This document shows positions 1 to 7,649 of a stretch of DNA of 64,000 nt, one piece after another. The DNA comes from Verrucomicrobiota bacterium (GTDB lineage: Bacteria; Verrucomicrobiota; Verrucomicrobiia; Chthoniobacterales; UBA10450): NCBI GenBank assembly GCA_003219695.1, contig QHQA01000050.1, positions 34,867-98,866 on the forward strand. Direction: 5' to 3'. A program made the translations under genes and the position numbers. The notes beneath the pieces were generated by a model that was not told where the DNA came from, did not search any database, and saw nothing but the letters and a program-made list of their open reading frames with translations. Each line of letters begins with the position of its first letter. Positions within the stretch are counted from its first letter, which is position 1.

Positions 1-635
1 TAGAGACGACTGGCCTCGCCGAACCCGAAGCGCTCGTGTTCAACATCCAGGAAGCGCTGCCGCAATGCCGGCTCGACGGCGTCATTTCAGTCATCGACGC
101 CGACATGCTCGTGCGCTTCCCGGAGCTCGGTCACACGACGCGTCTGCAAATCGAGGGCGCCGACATTTTGCTTTTGAACAAGATCGATCTCGTCAAACCG
201 GAACAAATCGAGCCGCTCGAAGCAAAGCTGCGCGAAATCAATTCGACGGCGGCAATTATTCGTACCGAGCGCTGCCGAGTTGATCCAGAACTACTGTTCG
301 GGATTGGCCGCCAGAAAAAAGTCGCGCCGCCGGAGCACGAGCATCAGCCCGAGTTTGAATCGTTCGCGTTCAAGTCCGATAAGACTTTCTCCCGCGATTG
401 TTTCGAGCGTTTCGCAGATGGCCTGCCTGCGAGTGTGGTTCGCGCGAAAGGCTTCATCCGCTTAACCGATGGCGCGCAGCTTTTCAATTTCGTGGCCGGC
501 CGCTGGGAGTTGGAGCCGTTCGAAGCGGATCGCACAGAGCTGATTCTTATCGGAAGAAACATCGCTGCGGAAAAATCCAGGATTCTCCGCGCCCTGGATG
601 AATGCATTGCTGAAAAAATGACGAATGACGAATGA
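1..635 (+). CDS. CobW/G3E-family GTPase, C-terminal part (5' end outside window)
   Basis: This is the C-terminal part of a G3E GTPase (CobW/YjiA/ZNG type), a family of metal-chaperone or cofactor-insertion GTPases. The frame is open from the first bases, where it reads ETTGLAEP, matching the switch region that follows the P-loop in this family. The P-loop is therefore outside the window, and a GTG at 36 is not the true start. The NKxD guanine-specificity motif is visible as LLLNKIDLV. The last ~90 residues form the CobW C-terminal domain (VVRAKGFIRL, then FVAGRWELEPF). The CxCC metal motif, if present, would lie upstream and cannot be seen. The metal or cofactor served cannot be told from this fragment. 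Confidence 0.9.
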   Translation, partial: ETTGLAEPEALVFNIQEALPQCRLDGVISVIDADMLVRFPELGHTTRLQIEGADILLLNKIDLVKPEQIEPLEAKLREINSTAAIIRTERCRVDPELLFGIGRQKKVAPPEHEHQPEFESFAFKSDKTFSRDCFERFADGLPASVVRAKGFIRLTDGAQLFNFVAGRWELEPFEADRTELILIGRNIAAEKSRILRALDECIAEKMTNDE

Positions 636-745
636 CGAATGCCGAAGGAATGACCAAGCACGAATGACGAAGCAGATCAGCGTCCACTTTGCGCTCTTCT
701 TTCATCATTTGTAATTGGTTCGTCATTCGGCATTAGTCATTCTCC
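618..745. repeat. GAATGACGAATG-type direct/inverted repeat
   Basis: The spacer after the G3E GTPase contains tandem copies of GACGAATGACGAATGCCGAA (about 618-650). An inverted version (TTCGTCATTCGGCATTAGTCATTC) lies at about 719-745, just before the archease start. A related string, AAATCCGAAATCCGAATGTCGAATGTC, occurs at 13448-13475. It behaves like a small dispersed intergenic repeat and could fold as a hairpin in the transcript. Confidence 0.55.
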
Positions 746-747
746 TC

Positions 748-1179
748 ATGCCTTACCATTACCTCGAAGAAGTCGGCACCGCGGATATTGCGTTTGAAGC
801 GACCGGGCGCGATCTGCCGGAGCTGTTCAACGACGCGGCCGACGCGACGATGAACGTGATGATCGAGAACCTCAAAGCCATCGAGCCGCTCGAAACGCGA
901 CGGATCGAGCTCTCCAACGACAAGATCGACATGTTGCTGTTCGATTTTTTGCAGGAGCTTATTTACTTCAAGGACGCCGAGCGGCTTTTGTTGCGAGTCC
1001 GCGATGCTCGGATCGACGAGAAAGCCGAAAAATATTTTCTGAAAACGGAAGCCGCCGGTGAAATATTGGACCCGGCGCGGCATCGGCAGCGCGCTGACGT
1101 GAAGGCGGTCACCCTGCACGGTTTTTCTGTCGAAAGAGAGAATGGCGGCTGGAAAGCGAGGGTGCTCCTGGATATTTGA
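748..1179 (+). CDS. Archease
   Basis: Archease is a small cofactor protein that activates the RNA ligase RtcB in tRNA splicing or RNA repair and lets it turn over. The product is 143 aa, the usual size. It starts MPYHYLEEVGTADIAFEATG, matching the N-terminal HTADI-like segment of the family, and ends in the hydrophobic KARVLLDI stretch that carries the conserved terminal acidic residue. An in-frame GTG at 715 would add eleven residues with no family counterpart, so the ATG at 748 is preferred. No rtcB is visible nearby. It may be co-transcribed with the upstream GTPase across a repeat-containing spacer. Confidence 0.88.
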   Translation: MPYHYLEEVGTADIAFEATGRDLPELFNDAADATMNVMIENLKAIEPLETRRIELSNDKIDMLLFDFLQELIYFKDAERLLLRVRDARIDEKAEKYFLKTEAAGEILDPARHRQRADVKAVTLHGFSVERENGGWKARVLLDI

Positions 1180-1197
1180 TGGGTCTAACGAACCTCC

Positions 1198-1243
1198 GCA
1201 GGCAAGACGCCTGCCTGGCCCACAGGCAAGATGCCTGTGCTAC
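1198..1243. terminator. Paired GCAGGCAAGAnGCCTG hairpins between convergent genes
   Basis: Between archease (plus) and the HtrA gene (minus) lie two adjacent short palindromes, GCAGGCAAGACGCCTGC and ACAGGCAAGATGCCTGT. Their position between convergent 3' ends suggests a bidirectional terminator made from a dispersed palindromic repeat. There is no long T-run, so the terminator role is inferred. Confidence 0.45.
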
Positions 1244-1247
1244 GGTG

Positions 1248-2699
1248 CTATTTCGGTTCCAGCGCCACGTAGCCGCTACGGCCCTGGCTATAAACGCGCA
1301 GCAGAATCTTTTCCTTCGGCTTCAATTTCTTGCTGATCGCCACGAGGTCTTTCGCGCTTTTAACAGGCTGCTTGTTCACTTCCTGGATCACGTCGCCTTC
1401 GCGGAGGCCGGCCTTCGCCGCGGGCGAATCGGCATCGATCTCAGCAATCACCGCGCCTTGCATGTCTTTCGGGAGATTGAGCGCGGTGCGGATGTCGGCG
1501 GTAACGTCTGCGACTGCGATACCGCCGAAAACCGTGGCCTTTTCAGGTTCGCCGCTCTCTTGCGGGGTGGACTCGGCGCCTTGCTCGGCCGTGGCCGCAG
1601 GCATCTCCGCGAGCTGGACATCGAATGTTTTGGTCTGACCTTCGCGATTTACATCGAGGCGTACTTTTGTCCCCGGCGCCATCGAACCGACAATCAAACG
1701 CAGCTCGCGCGCATCGGTGATTTTTTTTCCATTTACGCCTGTAATCACGTCGCCGGTTTTCATCCCTGCCTTTTGCGAAGGGCTATTTTGCTCGATCTCG
1801 CCGACGAGCGCGCCGGTCGGTTGCCCTTTGAGCTTCATCGCATCAGCCAGCTCGGGCGTGAGTGTTTGCACGGTCGCGCCAATGTAGCCGCGCACGACAC
1901 GACCTTTTTCGCGCAGACTCTGCATCACCTCGCGCGCGAGATTTGAGGGAACCGCGAAGCCAACGCCCTGGCTGCCACCGGTTCGGGTAAAAATCGCGGT
2001 ATTGATGCCTAGCAGGCGGCCCTGGATATCGACCAGCGCACCGCCGGAATTGCCCATGTTGATGGCGGCGTCTGTCTGAATGAAATTTTCGTAATCAACG
2101 ATGCCGATGCCACCGCGGCCGACGGCACTGATAATTCCCATCGTGACCGTTTGCCGCAGGCCAAATGGATTGCCGACCGCAAGGACAACATCGCCGGCGC
2201 GCGCTTTATCGCTATCGGCAAACGTGATTGCCGGCAGGTTCTTCTCGTCGATTTTCAACAACGCCACATCCGTGCCCGGATCGGTGCCGACTTTCTTTGC
2301 CTTGTATTTGCGCAGCTCCGTCCCCAGGCCCACCATGATTTCTTCCGCGCCAGAAACGACGTGGTTGGCAGTGAGAATGTATCCATCCGGGCTGACAATG
2401 ACGCCCGAGCCGAGGCCTTGCAAAGTTTGCTTACCTTGCCTCTGCGGAAGCTGGCCCCCGAAAAACTGCCGCAAAATGTCGTCGGAAAATGGGAGCGGCA
2501 ACGCCGTCTGCGAAACAGTCTGAGTCGTAAAGACCGTTACCACGCTGGGCGCGACCTTCTCGACAATCGGGGCGAACGTCGTGACAACGCCTGGCTGCGG
2601 CTGCGCAGGTTCCTGCGCTGTGGCGAAAAACGCGCCTGCATTCACGCACAGAATGATGCCGATCAATGACGCGCGCGACTGGAGGATTCCTCTTTTCAT
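1248..2699 (-). CDS. HtrA/DegP-like periplasmic serine protease with two PDZ domains
   Basis: This is an S1C (Deg/HtrA) protease of 483 aa that degrades or refolds misfolded envelope proteins. Residues 1-28 form a signal peptide ending ATAQ. The trypsin-like domain carries the full triad: His113 in TANHVVSG, Asp144 in GTDVALLKI and Ser218 in GNSGGALVD. Two PDZ domains follow. The first (about 280-360) contains GALVGEIEQNSPSQKAG and the second (about 395-480) contains GAVIAEIDADSPAAKAG. The linker between them is rich in Glu and Ala. The gene converges on archease and shares a palindromic spacer with it. DegP, DegQ and MucD types cannot be separated from sequence alone. Confidence 0.95.
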   Translation of the reverse strand: MKRGILQSRASLIGIILCVNAGAFFATAQEPAQPQPGVVTTFAPIVEKVAPSVVTVFTTQTVSQTALPLPFSDDILRQFFGGQLPQRQGKQTLQGLGSGVIVSPDGYILTANHVVSGAEEIMVGLGTELRKYKAKKVGTDPGTDVALLKIDEKNLPAITFADSDKARAGDVVLAVGNPFGLRQTVTMGIISAVGRGGIGIVDYENFIQTDAAINMGNSGGALVDIQGRLLGINTAIFTRTGGSQGVGFAVPSNLAREVMQSLREKGRVVRGYIGATVQTLTPELADAMKLKGQPTGALVGEIEQNSPSQKAGMKTGDVITGVNGKKITDARELRLIVGSMAPGTKVRLDVNREGQTKTFDVQLAEMPAATAEQGAESTPQESGEPEKATVFGGIAVADVTADIRTALNLPKDMQGAVIAEIDADSPAAKAGLREGDVIQEVNKQPVKSAKDLVAISKKLKPKEKILLRVYSQGRSGYVALEPK

Positions 2700-2831
2700 A
2701 AAGCCTTCCTGATCCCTTTTAAGAGAATCGCATGGTCAAGAGCAACCGGCCCTTTTTGTGAGGATCACCTCTCAGTGCCCGGCAGGGCAGCCACTCTCGC
2801 TGGGACGACAAAGAGCCGTACGCGCGCCTTG

Positions 2832-4112
2832 TTAAAACCTGCGAAACCACGAATAGGGGAAAACGTCTCCTGGACAATCCGTAGGCCAGCGGGGCGGATT
2901 CATTTCGCGATGTGGCCGCACCGGGATATCGCCTCTTTCGGTTTTGCCGCAACGTTTTCGCAGGTAGCGAATGAGTTCTTCGCACGCGTCGAGCTGCGCG
3001 CGCGTTGGCTGGTCGCGATTGAAATCGCCTACCAGGCAAATGCCCAGCGAGATGTTGTTCAAATAATCGCTGTGTACGTGACCGCCGTTGATCTGGCGCC
3101 GCCAGCGATCGCCCACTTCGATCTGGCCGTTGCCCGTGGAAGTTCCGTTGCCGATCACAAAATGATACGCAAGACCATTCTGCATCCGGCGGACATGCCG
3201 ATGATAATAATCAAAAACCCGCGCGTTTCCCTGCCGGGTTCCGCTATTGTGCACCACAATGAACTGCCAGCGACGCCGTTTTACCGGGGCGCGCCGGATG
3301 GCTTCGATGACTGAGTTGGTGAGATAGCGATAGTTGGTTGGACGACTCCAGGACCAAAAAAGGAACCGACGCGGCGGCGGTGGTGGCGGCGGCTCGAAAC
3401 CTTGATCCTCCTCGACACCCGATTTTTCAATCACAACTTGAGCTTGCTCTCCGGTTGCAACCGCGCGCCCGGCTTTTGGCTGCGGCGTGGGGGCCGGCGT
3501 CGCCACGGGAACTGCGCGCGGCGGCGGAGGTGTTGCTTCGGATGCGGTGCCGCGCGCTTCTTCTACCCGAGGCGCCGGGGTTTTTGCTGGCTTTGGTGTT
3601 TCCTCTTCTTTCCGCGCAAGTTTGGACCTCGCCGTTTTCGTGGTTTTGCGTTCGGTTTTTTTTGCGTGGGATTTCTTCTTCGCCGCTTTCGGTTTGGGCG
3701 TGGGCGTATGACGCCGTTTTGATTTTGGGGAAGCACTCGGCTCGGGCGTCTCGCGTGGAGTTGGCGCTGGCGTCGCAGCCTCCGCGTCTTTTTTTGACTC
3801 TTCGCTTGCTAATTTTGCCTTCGGGATCGCCGTCGCAGCTTTCTCCGTCGGAGAAGCTCGCTTTTTTTTCGCTGATTTATGAGCTGCGGTTTTTGTTTTG
3901 CCAGCCGGGCTCGGAGACTTGTGTGGTTTCGGCGAGGACGGGGCACGTGCCTCGGTTTCCTCGGATTGATCGCGGCTGCCTTTTTGTTCTTCACTGACTT
4001 GCGCGGGAACGATACCTGTGACGATTGCGCCGACCGCGAGCGCAATTGCGAGCCAAATGCGAAAGCGCACCACTGCGCGGAGCGTAACAGAGCGCGCGAT
4101 GCGATCAACCAC
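2832..4112 (-). CDS. PGRP/amidase-2-like peptidoglycan amidase with long Lys/Ala/Pro linker
   Basis: The product has three parts. An N-terminal hydrophobic segment (about residues 14-38) is a signal or anchor. A very long low-complexity region (about 40-230) is rich in Lys, Ala, Pro, Thr and Glu. A C-terminal PGRP/N-acetylmuramoyl-L-alanine amidase domain of ~160 aa ends at the stop. That domain shows FIVVHNSGT, LAYHFVIGNG, NNISLGICLVGDFN and VRPHREMNP, the zinc-ligand and substrate regions of this fold; it would cleave the amide between MurNAc and L-Ala. The basic, Pro-rich linker may bind or span the cell wall. The 3' end is separated from HtrA by ~130 bp of repeat-like sequence. Confidence 0.85.
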   Translation of the reverse strand: MVDRIARSVTLRAVVRFRIWLAIALAVGAIVTGIVPAQVSEEQKGSRDQSEETEARAPSSPKPHKSPSPAGKTKTAAHKSAKKKRASPTEKAATAIPKAKLASEESKKDAEAATPAPTPRETPEPSASPKSKRRHTPTPKPKAAKKKSHAKKTERKTTKTARSKLARKEEETPKPAKTPAPRVEEARGTASEATPPPPRAVPVATPAPTPQPKAGRAVATGEQAQVVIEKSGVEEDQGFEPPPPPPPRRFLFWSWSRPTNYRYLTNSVIEAIRRAPVKRRRWQFIVVHNSGTRQGNARVFDYYHRHVRRMQNGLAYHFVIGNGTSTGNGQIEVGDRWRRQINGGHVHSDYLNNISLGICLVGDFNRDQPTRAQLDACEELIRYLRKRCGKTERGDIPVRPHREMNPPRWPTDCPGDVFPYSWFRRF

Positions 4113-4197
4113 AACGAGTGGTTAAACAGTTAAAAAGTTACAAGGTTACAAAAGTTAGAAAGGCCAATCCTTTTAACGCTGTAACCTTTGTAAGTCT

Positions 4198-5094
4198 TTA
4201 ACTCGCTGCCGCAGGCGCGGGTGCGGGTGCCAGCGGCGCAGCGCGGCGCATTCTTTCGCGTTCGCGACGAAGAATGGCGTTCAATTTGCCTCCCAGCAAC
4301 AGCAGCAGACAAGTCAGATACATCCAGGTCAGCAGCAAGACAATGGACGCCAGCGCGAGATATGTTGGGTTGTAGCGGTCATATCTTGTGACATAGAGCT
4401 GGAAAAGTTTTGTCGCGATGACCCAGCCGGCGGCAAAGAAAATCGCGCCCGGCAACGCCTGACGAACGGTCAAATAATTTTCCGGTGTAAAAAGATAAAG
4501 CGCAAGCGCCAGAAAGACCAGCGCAACTGCCGTCAATGGCAGATTCAACGTTGCGATCCACGCCTGGAGCGGGAACGCCAGTTGAAAATTTACCTCTGCA
4601 ATCCCGGCCAGCTTTTCACCGAAGACAACGGCGTTGAAACAAAAGACGATCACGATGCCAAACCAGAAGAGCATGAAAAATGAGATGATATATTTCGACC
4701 ACCAGTGGGGATCTTCCCGCACTCCGTAGGTATGGCTCAGGGCCCGTGAAATCGTCGCGATGAAGACAGTCCCGAAATAGATTCCGAGAATGATGCCTGC
4801 GTTGGCGAGCAGACCGCTCGAGCCCGTCACCACCACATTGGCCATCGCAGAATCCAGAATGTCCTGCACTTTTTGGTCCGGCGGCATGAAGCTTTTCAAG
4901 AGAACAAACATGCGATGCAACTTGCTCGGATCGGTGCCGAAAAGACCCAACAGATGCCAGAGAAACAGCGAGCCGGGAGCCAGCGCGAATAGAAGCAGAT
5001 ACGCCATCTGCGCAGCCAGGCCGGTGGTGTTATCGGTCGCCGTTTCCCAAACCAACCGGCGCAAAACCCGCCAGATGAATCCGAGATACTTCAT
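4198..5094 (-). CDS. YihY/BrkB-family integral membrane protein
   Basis: This 298-aa protein has about six hydrophobic helices and the pattern of the YihY/BrkB family. The N-terminal TAAQMAYLLLFALAPG-like segment and the C-terminal FAAGWVIATKLFQLYV and TWMYLTCLLLLLGGKLNA segments are typical. Family members were once called RNase BN by mistake; their true function is uncertain. The C-terminus is basic and ends in an Ala/Pro repeat (PAPAPAAAS). It is transcribed divergently from the glycosyltransferase that begins at 5249. Confidence 0.85.
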   Translation of the reverse strand: MKYLGFIWRVLRRLVWETATDNTTGLAAQMAYLLLFALAPGSLFLWHLLGLFGTDPSKLHRMFVLLKSFMPPDQKVQDILDSAMANVVVTGSSGLLANAGIILGIYFGTVFIATISRALSHTYGVREDPHWWSKYIISFFMLFWFGIVIVFCFNAVVFGEKLAGIAEVNFQLAFPLQAWIATLNLPLTAVALVFLALALYLFTPENYLTVRQALPGAIFFAAGWVIATKLFQLYVTRYDRYNPTYLALASIVLLLTWMYLTCLLLLLGGKLNAILRRERERMRRAAPLAPAPAPAAAS

Positions 5095-5248
5095 CTCGGC
5101 AGAGTTTACTTTGCCTCGGGCAAATATCCATTAAACTCTCCCGCAGTCGCGGGACTTTCGCCAATAGACTTGGTACCCGCCTTCTCTGGAGCACGGAAAG
5201 AATACGAGTAAGAACAAGACTAAGGAGAACGCGTCTCTTTAACAGACT

Positions 5249-6337
5249 GTGAAAAAAAGAATCCTGATCCTCACTGCCAGTTTCGGAGAGGGTCACAATA
5301 GCGCCGCGCGTGGAGTCCGCGATGGGCTGGCTCGCGTCGCGCTAGACCAAAGCGAAGTGGAATTGCGCGATCTATTTGCCGAAGCGTACGGACCGCTCAA
5401 CGAATTCGTGCGCCGCGGCTATCTCGCGCTGGTGAATTCCGCGCCGCGCGCCTGGGGGGTCGTTTATCGCTGGCTGGATCGAAAAAAGGATTACGATAAG
5501 GAATTCCGGCGACTCGTTAGGCTCAAAGACCATTTTGCCCCGTTACTCGAGCGCTTGCGTCCCGACGTCGTTGTTTGCTCTTTTCCAGCGTATCCGAACG
5601 TGTTGCAGGAAATCTTGGGGCCGGACAGACAGTGTAAATGCGTAGTGGTCGTTACCGACTCAATCACCATCAACGCATCCTGGTACCGCAGCGCCGCCGA
5701 TTACTTCCTCGTTGCGAACGAACAAAGTGCCTCCGTCTTGCGGGCAGCAGGAGTCGCGCCGGGTAAAATCAAGGTGTTCGGGTTTCCTGTAAGCCCAAAA
5801 TTTGCTGATTTCGTCCAAGATCGACAATCGACTCCCAGCAATTCCAAGCCCCGTGTTTTGTATATGATCAATGCTGCCACGCGCGGCGCGCCGCAGCTGG
5901 TGCGGCTGCTCACGGATCTTGGGGTTCATCTTACGGTGACGATTGGCCGCGCTGATAATCTCCGGCCGGCCATTGAAGCAGCGACAGATGGTCACCCGGT
6001 AAAGATCGTTGGCTGGACCGATCAACTTCCCCGCATGCTGCAGGAGAGCCATTTACTCATCGGGAAAGCCGGCGGCGCAACGGTGCAGGAAACCATCGCC
6101 GCCGGCTGTCCGATGATCATCAATCACGTCGTCGCCGGTCAGGAGGAAGGCAACGCTCGGTTAATTGTCGAAACAAATTCAGGCGTGATCGCGCTTTCGC
6201 CGAAAAAAGTCGCGGCGCAAGTCCAACGCGCGTTCGCCGATGACGCCAAACAATGGCGCGATTGGGCGGGCAACATCAGCAAACTGAGCAGGCCGCGCGC
6301 CGCGCTCGACATCGCAGAATTTTTATTGTCGCTCTGA
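5249..6337 (+). CDS. MGDG-synthase/MurG-like glycosyltransferase (GT28)
   Basis: This is a family 28 glycosyltransferase of 362 aa, similar to monogalactosyl- or processive glucosyl-diacylglycerol synthases. The start is GTG. The N-terminus KKRILILTASFGEGHNSAAR is the glycine-rich acceptor-side loop typical of these enzymes. The MGDG-synthase N domain follows (LRPDVVVCSFPAYPNVLQ). The C domain carries KIVGWTDQLPRMLQESHLLIGKAGG, continuing to the ETIAAGCP signature for the nucleotide-sugar site. It probably transfers a hexose from a UDP- or GDP-sugar to diacylglycerol at the inner membrane. The 3' end overlaps the convergent nagA by 15 bp. Confidence 0.88.
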   Translation: MKKRILILTASFGEGHNSAARGVRDGLARVALDQSEVELRDLFAEAYGPLNEFVRRGYLALVNSAPRAWGVVYRWLDRKKDYDKEFRRLVRLKDHFAPLLERLRPDVVVCSFPAYPNVLQEILGPDRQCKCVVVVTDSITINASWYRSAADYFLVANEQSASVLRAAGVAPGKIKVFGFPVSPKFADFVQDRQSTPSNSKPRVLYMINAATRGAPQLVRLLTDLGVHLTVTIGRADNLRPAIEAATDGHPVKIVGWTDQLPRMLQESHLLIGKAGGATVQETIAAGCPMIINHVVAGQEEGNARLIVETNSGVIALSPKKVAAQVQRAFADDAKQWRDWAGNISKLSRPRAALDIAEFLLSL

Positions 6338-7501
6338 TAAGACAATCTCTTCGCCGTCGGCAAAGACACGTAACACTTTTAGCTCTGGCGAAAGGATCAC
6401 CAGATCGGCGTCAGCTCCGACTCTCAACGCGCCTTTTGTTTCGAGACTGATGGAACGCGCGGGATTTTGTGTCGCCATGGCGACGGCTTCGTGCAACGGG
6501 ACGTTTACTTCGGTAACCATCGTTCGCACGAGCTCGATCATGCGCGAAGCGCTCCCCGCCAGCGCGGAGCGGTCAGCCAATAGGCAGACGTCATTCTCTA
6601 CAAGGCAATCATTGCCGAAGAGCGAAAACCGCGAGCCATCCCGAAGTCCGGCTCCGGCGGTTGCATCGGTTACGAGGCAAATTCCGGCCGGGCCTTTCGC
6701 ACGATATAACATCTTCATCAGCGTCGGCGACACGTGGTGGCCGTCTGCGATCAGTTCGCAGCTGATCCATGGCTCGCTCAAGGCAAACTCGAGCAAGCCG
6801 CTTACGCGATAGATGCCGCGGCGGCGCGCGCTCGACATGCAATTAAACGTGTGCGTCACGCTGCGCATGCCGCGATCGAACGCCGCCTGGGCATCTTCGT
6901 CCCAAGCGTCGCTGTGACCGCCACTCACGCTGATTCCACGCGCGTGAAAATTTTCGATAGCGTCGAGCGCTCCCGGCAATTCGGGCGCGATCGTGATGCG
7001 TTTGATCACGTCCGCGTAATCGAGCAACTGCTGGACACTACCTGGAGACGGGTCCTGAATGAATTCCGCTCGTTGCGCGCCGCATTTTGGCTTGGAAATG
7101 AACGGGCCTTCCACATGAACTCCCGCAATCGTGCTGGTAGGGCGCGACCGCCGGGCGCGCCGCCGAATAGCATCTCGCACTGCGTTTAGAACATCGACGA
7201 TCTTCTTAATCGGCGCTGTGGCTGTCGTCAGCAAAAGTGAAGTGGTGCCGCCGCTGGCATGGAAATCGCAAATGGCACGAAACGCTTCCTCAGATGCTTC
7301 CATGGTGTCGCGGCCGAGCGCGCCGTGCACATGAAGATCAATGAAACCGGGCGCGAGATAATTTCCTTCAAGATCGACGACTTTTTCCGCCCGCGCCTGC
7401 GCCCGCTCACGAATTCCGGTGATTTTTCCTTCATGAACAACCAGCTCGAGCCCGTCGCGAATTCCATCGGGAAAAATCAAGCGCGCGTTGGTGAAGATCA
7501 T
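6323..7501 (-). CDS. nagA: N-acetylglucosamine-6-phosphate deacetylase
   Basis: This amidohydrolase (392 aa) converts GlcNAc-6-P to GlcN-6-P and acetate, in amino-sugar and cell-wall recycling. Metal and catalytic motifs are in order: APGFIDLHVHG (His57, His59), GVHVEGPF with the metal-binding Glu, SGGHSDA, SVTHTFNCMS and the catalytic Asp in LVTDATAG. The C-terminus returns to the small beta domain (GADADLVILSPELKV). Length matches the family. nagB is not adjacent. The start is ATG at 7501, and the upstream spacer to the divergent oxidoreductase contains short inverted repeats. Confidence 0.93.
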   Translation of the reverse strand: MIFTNARLIFPDGIRDGLELVVHEGKITGIRERAQARAEKVVDLEGNYLAPGFIDLHVHGALGRDTMEASEEAFRAICDFHASGGTTSLLLTTATAPIKKIVDVLNAVRDAIRRRARRSRPTSTIAGVHVEGPFISKPKCGAQRAEFIQDPSPGSVQQLLDYADVIKRITIAPELPGALDAIENFHARGISVSGGHSDAWDEDAQAAFDRGMRSVTHTFNCMSSARRRGIYRVSGLLEFALSEPWISCELIADGHHVSPTLMKMLYRAKGPAGICLVTDATAGAGLRDGSRFSLFGNDCLVENDVCLLADRSALAGSASRMIELVRTMVTEVNVPLHEAVAMATQNPARSISLETKGALRVGADADLVILSPELKVLRVFADGEEIVLSERQ

Positions 7502-7510
7502 GTTTGTGTG

Positions 7511-7645
7511 ATGCAGGCAATCAATCCTGCCTGCAAGGGGATACTTCTCAAACGAAATACCTGGCGGCGGGGTCGTGTCTTCGGAGGCAGGATTGTCTGC
7601 GTCACGCGCTTGCCCTGAAGCGGTACAAAGTCCATCCTGTCAGGA
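7511..7645. repeat. Intergenic palindromic repeats (GCAGGCA-TGCCTGC type)
   Basis: The divergent spacer contains GCAGGCAATCAATCCTGCCTGC, an inverted repeat. It also contains CAGGATTGTCTGCGTCACGCG, the reverse complement of a string at 14264-14285 next to the IS remnant. The shared strings point to a dispersed palindromic element rather than a specific operator. Confidence 0.45.
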
Positions 7646-7649
7646 CGCG

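Noticed and set aside
1176..1946. Plus-strand 256-codon frame
   Set aside because: Fully antisense to the HtrA gene, with no motifs; the protease frame explains the region.
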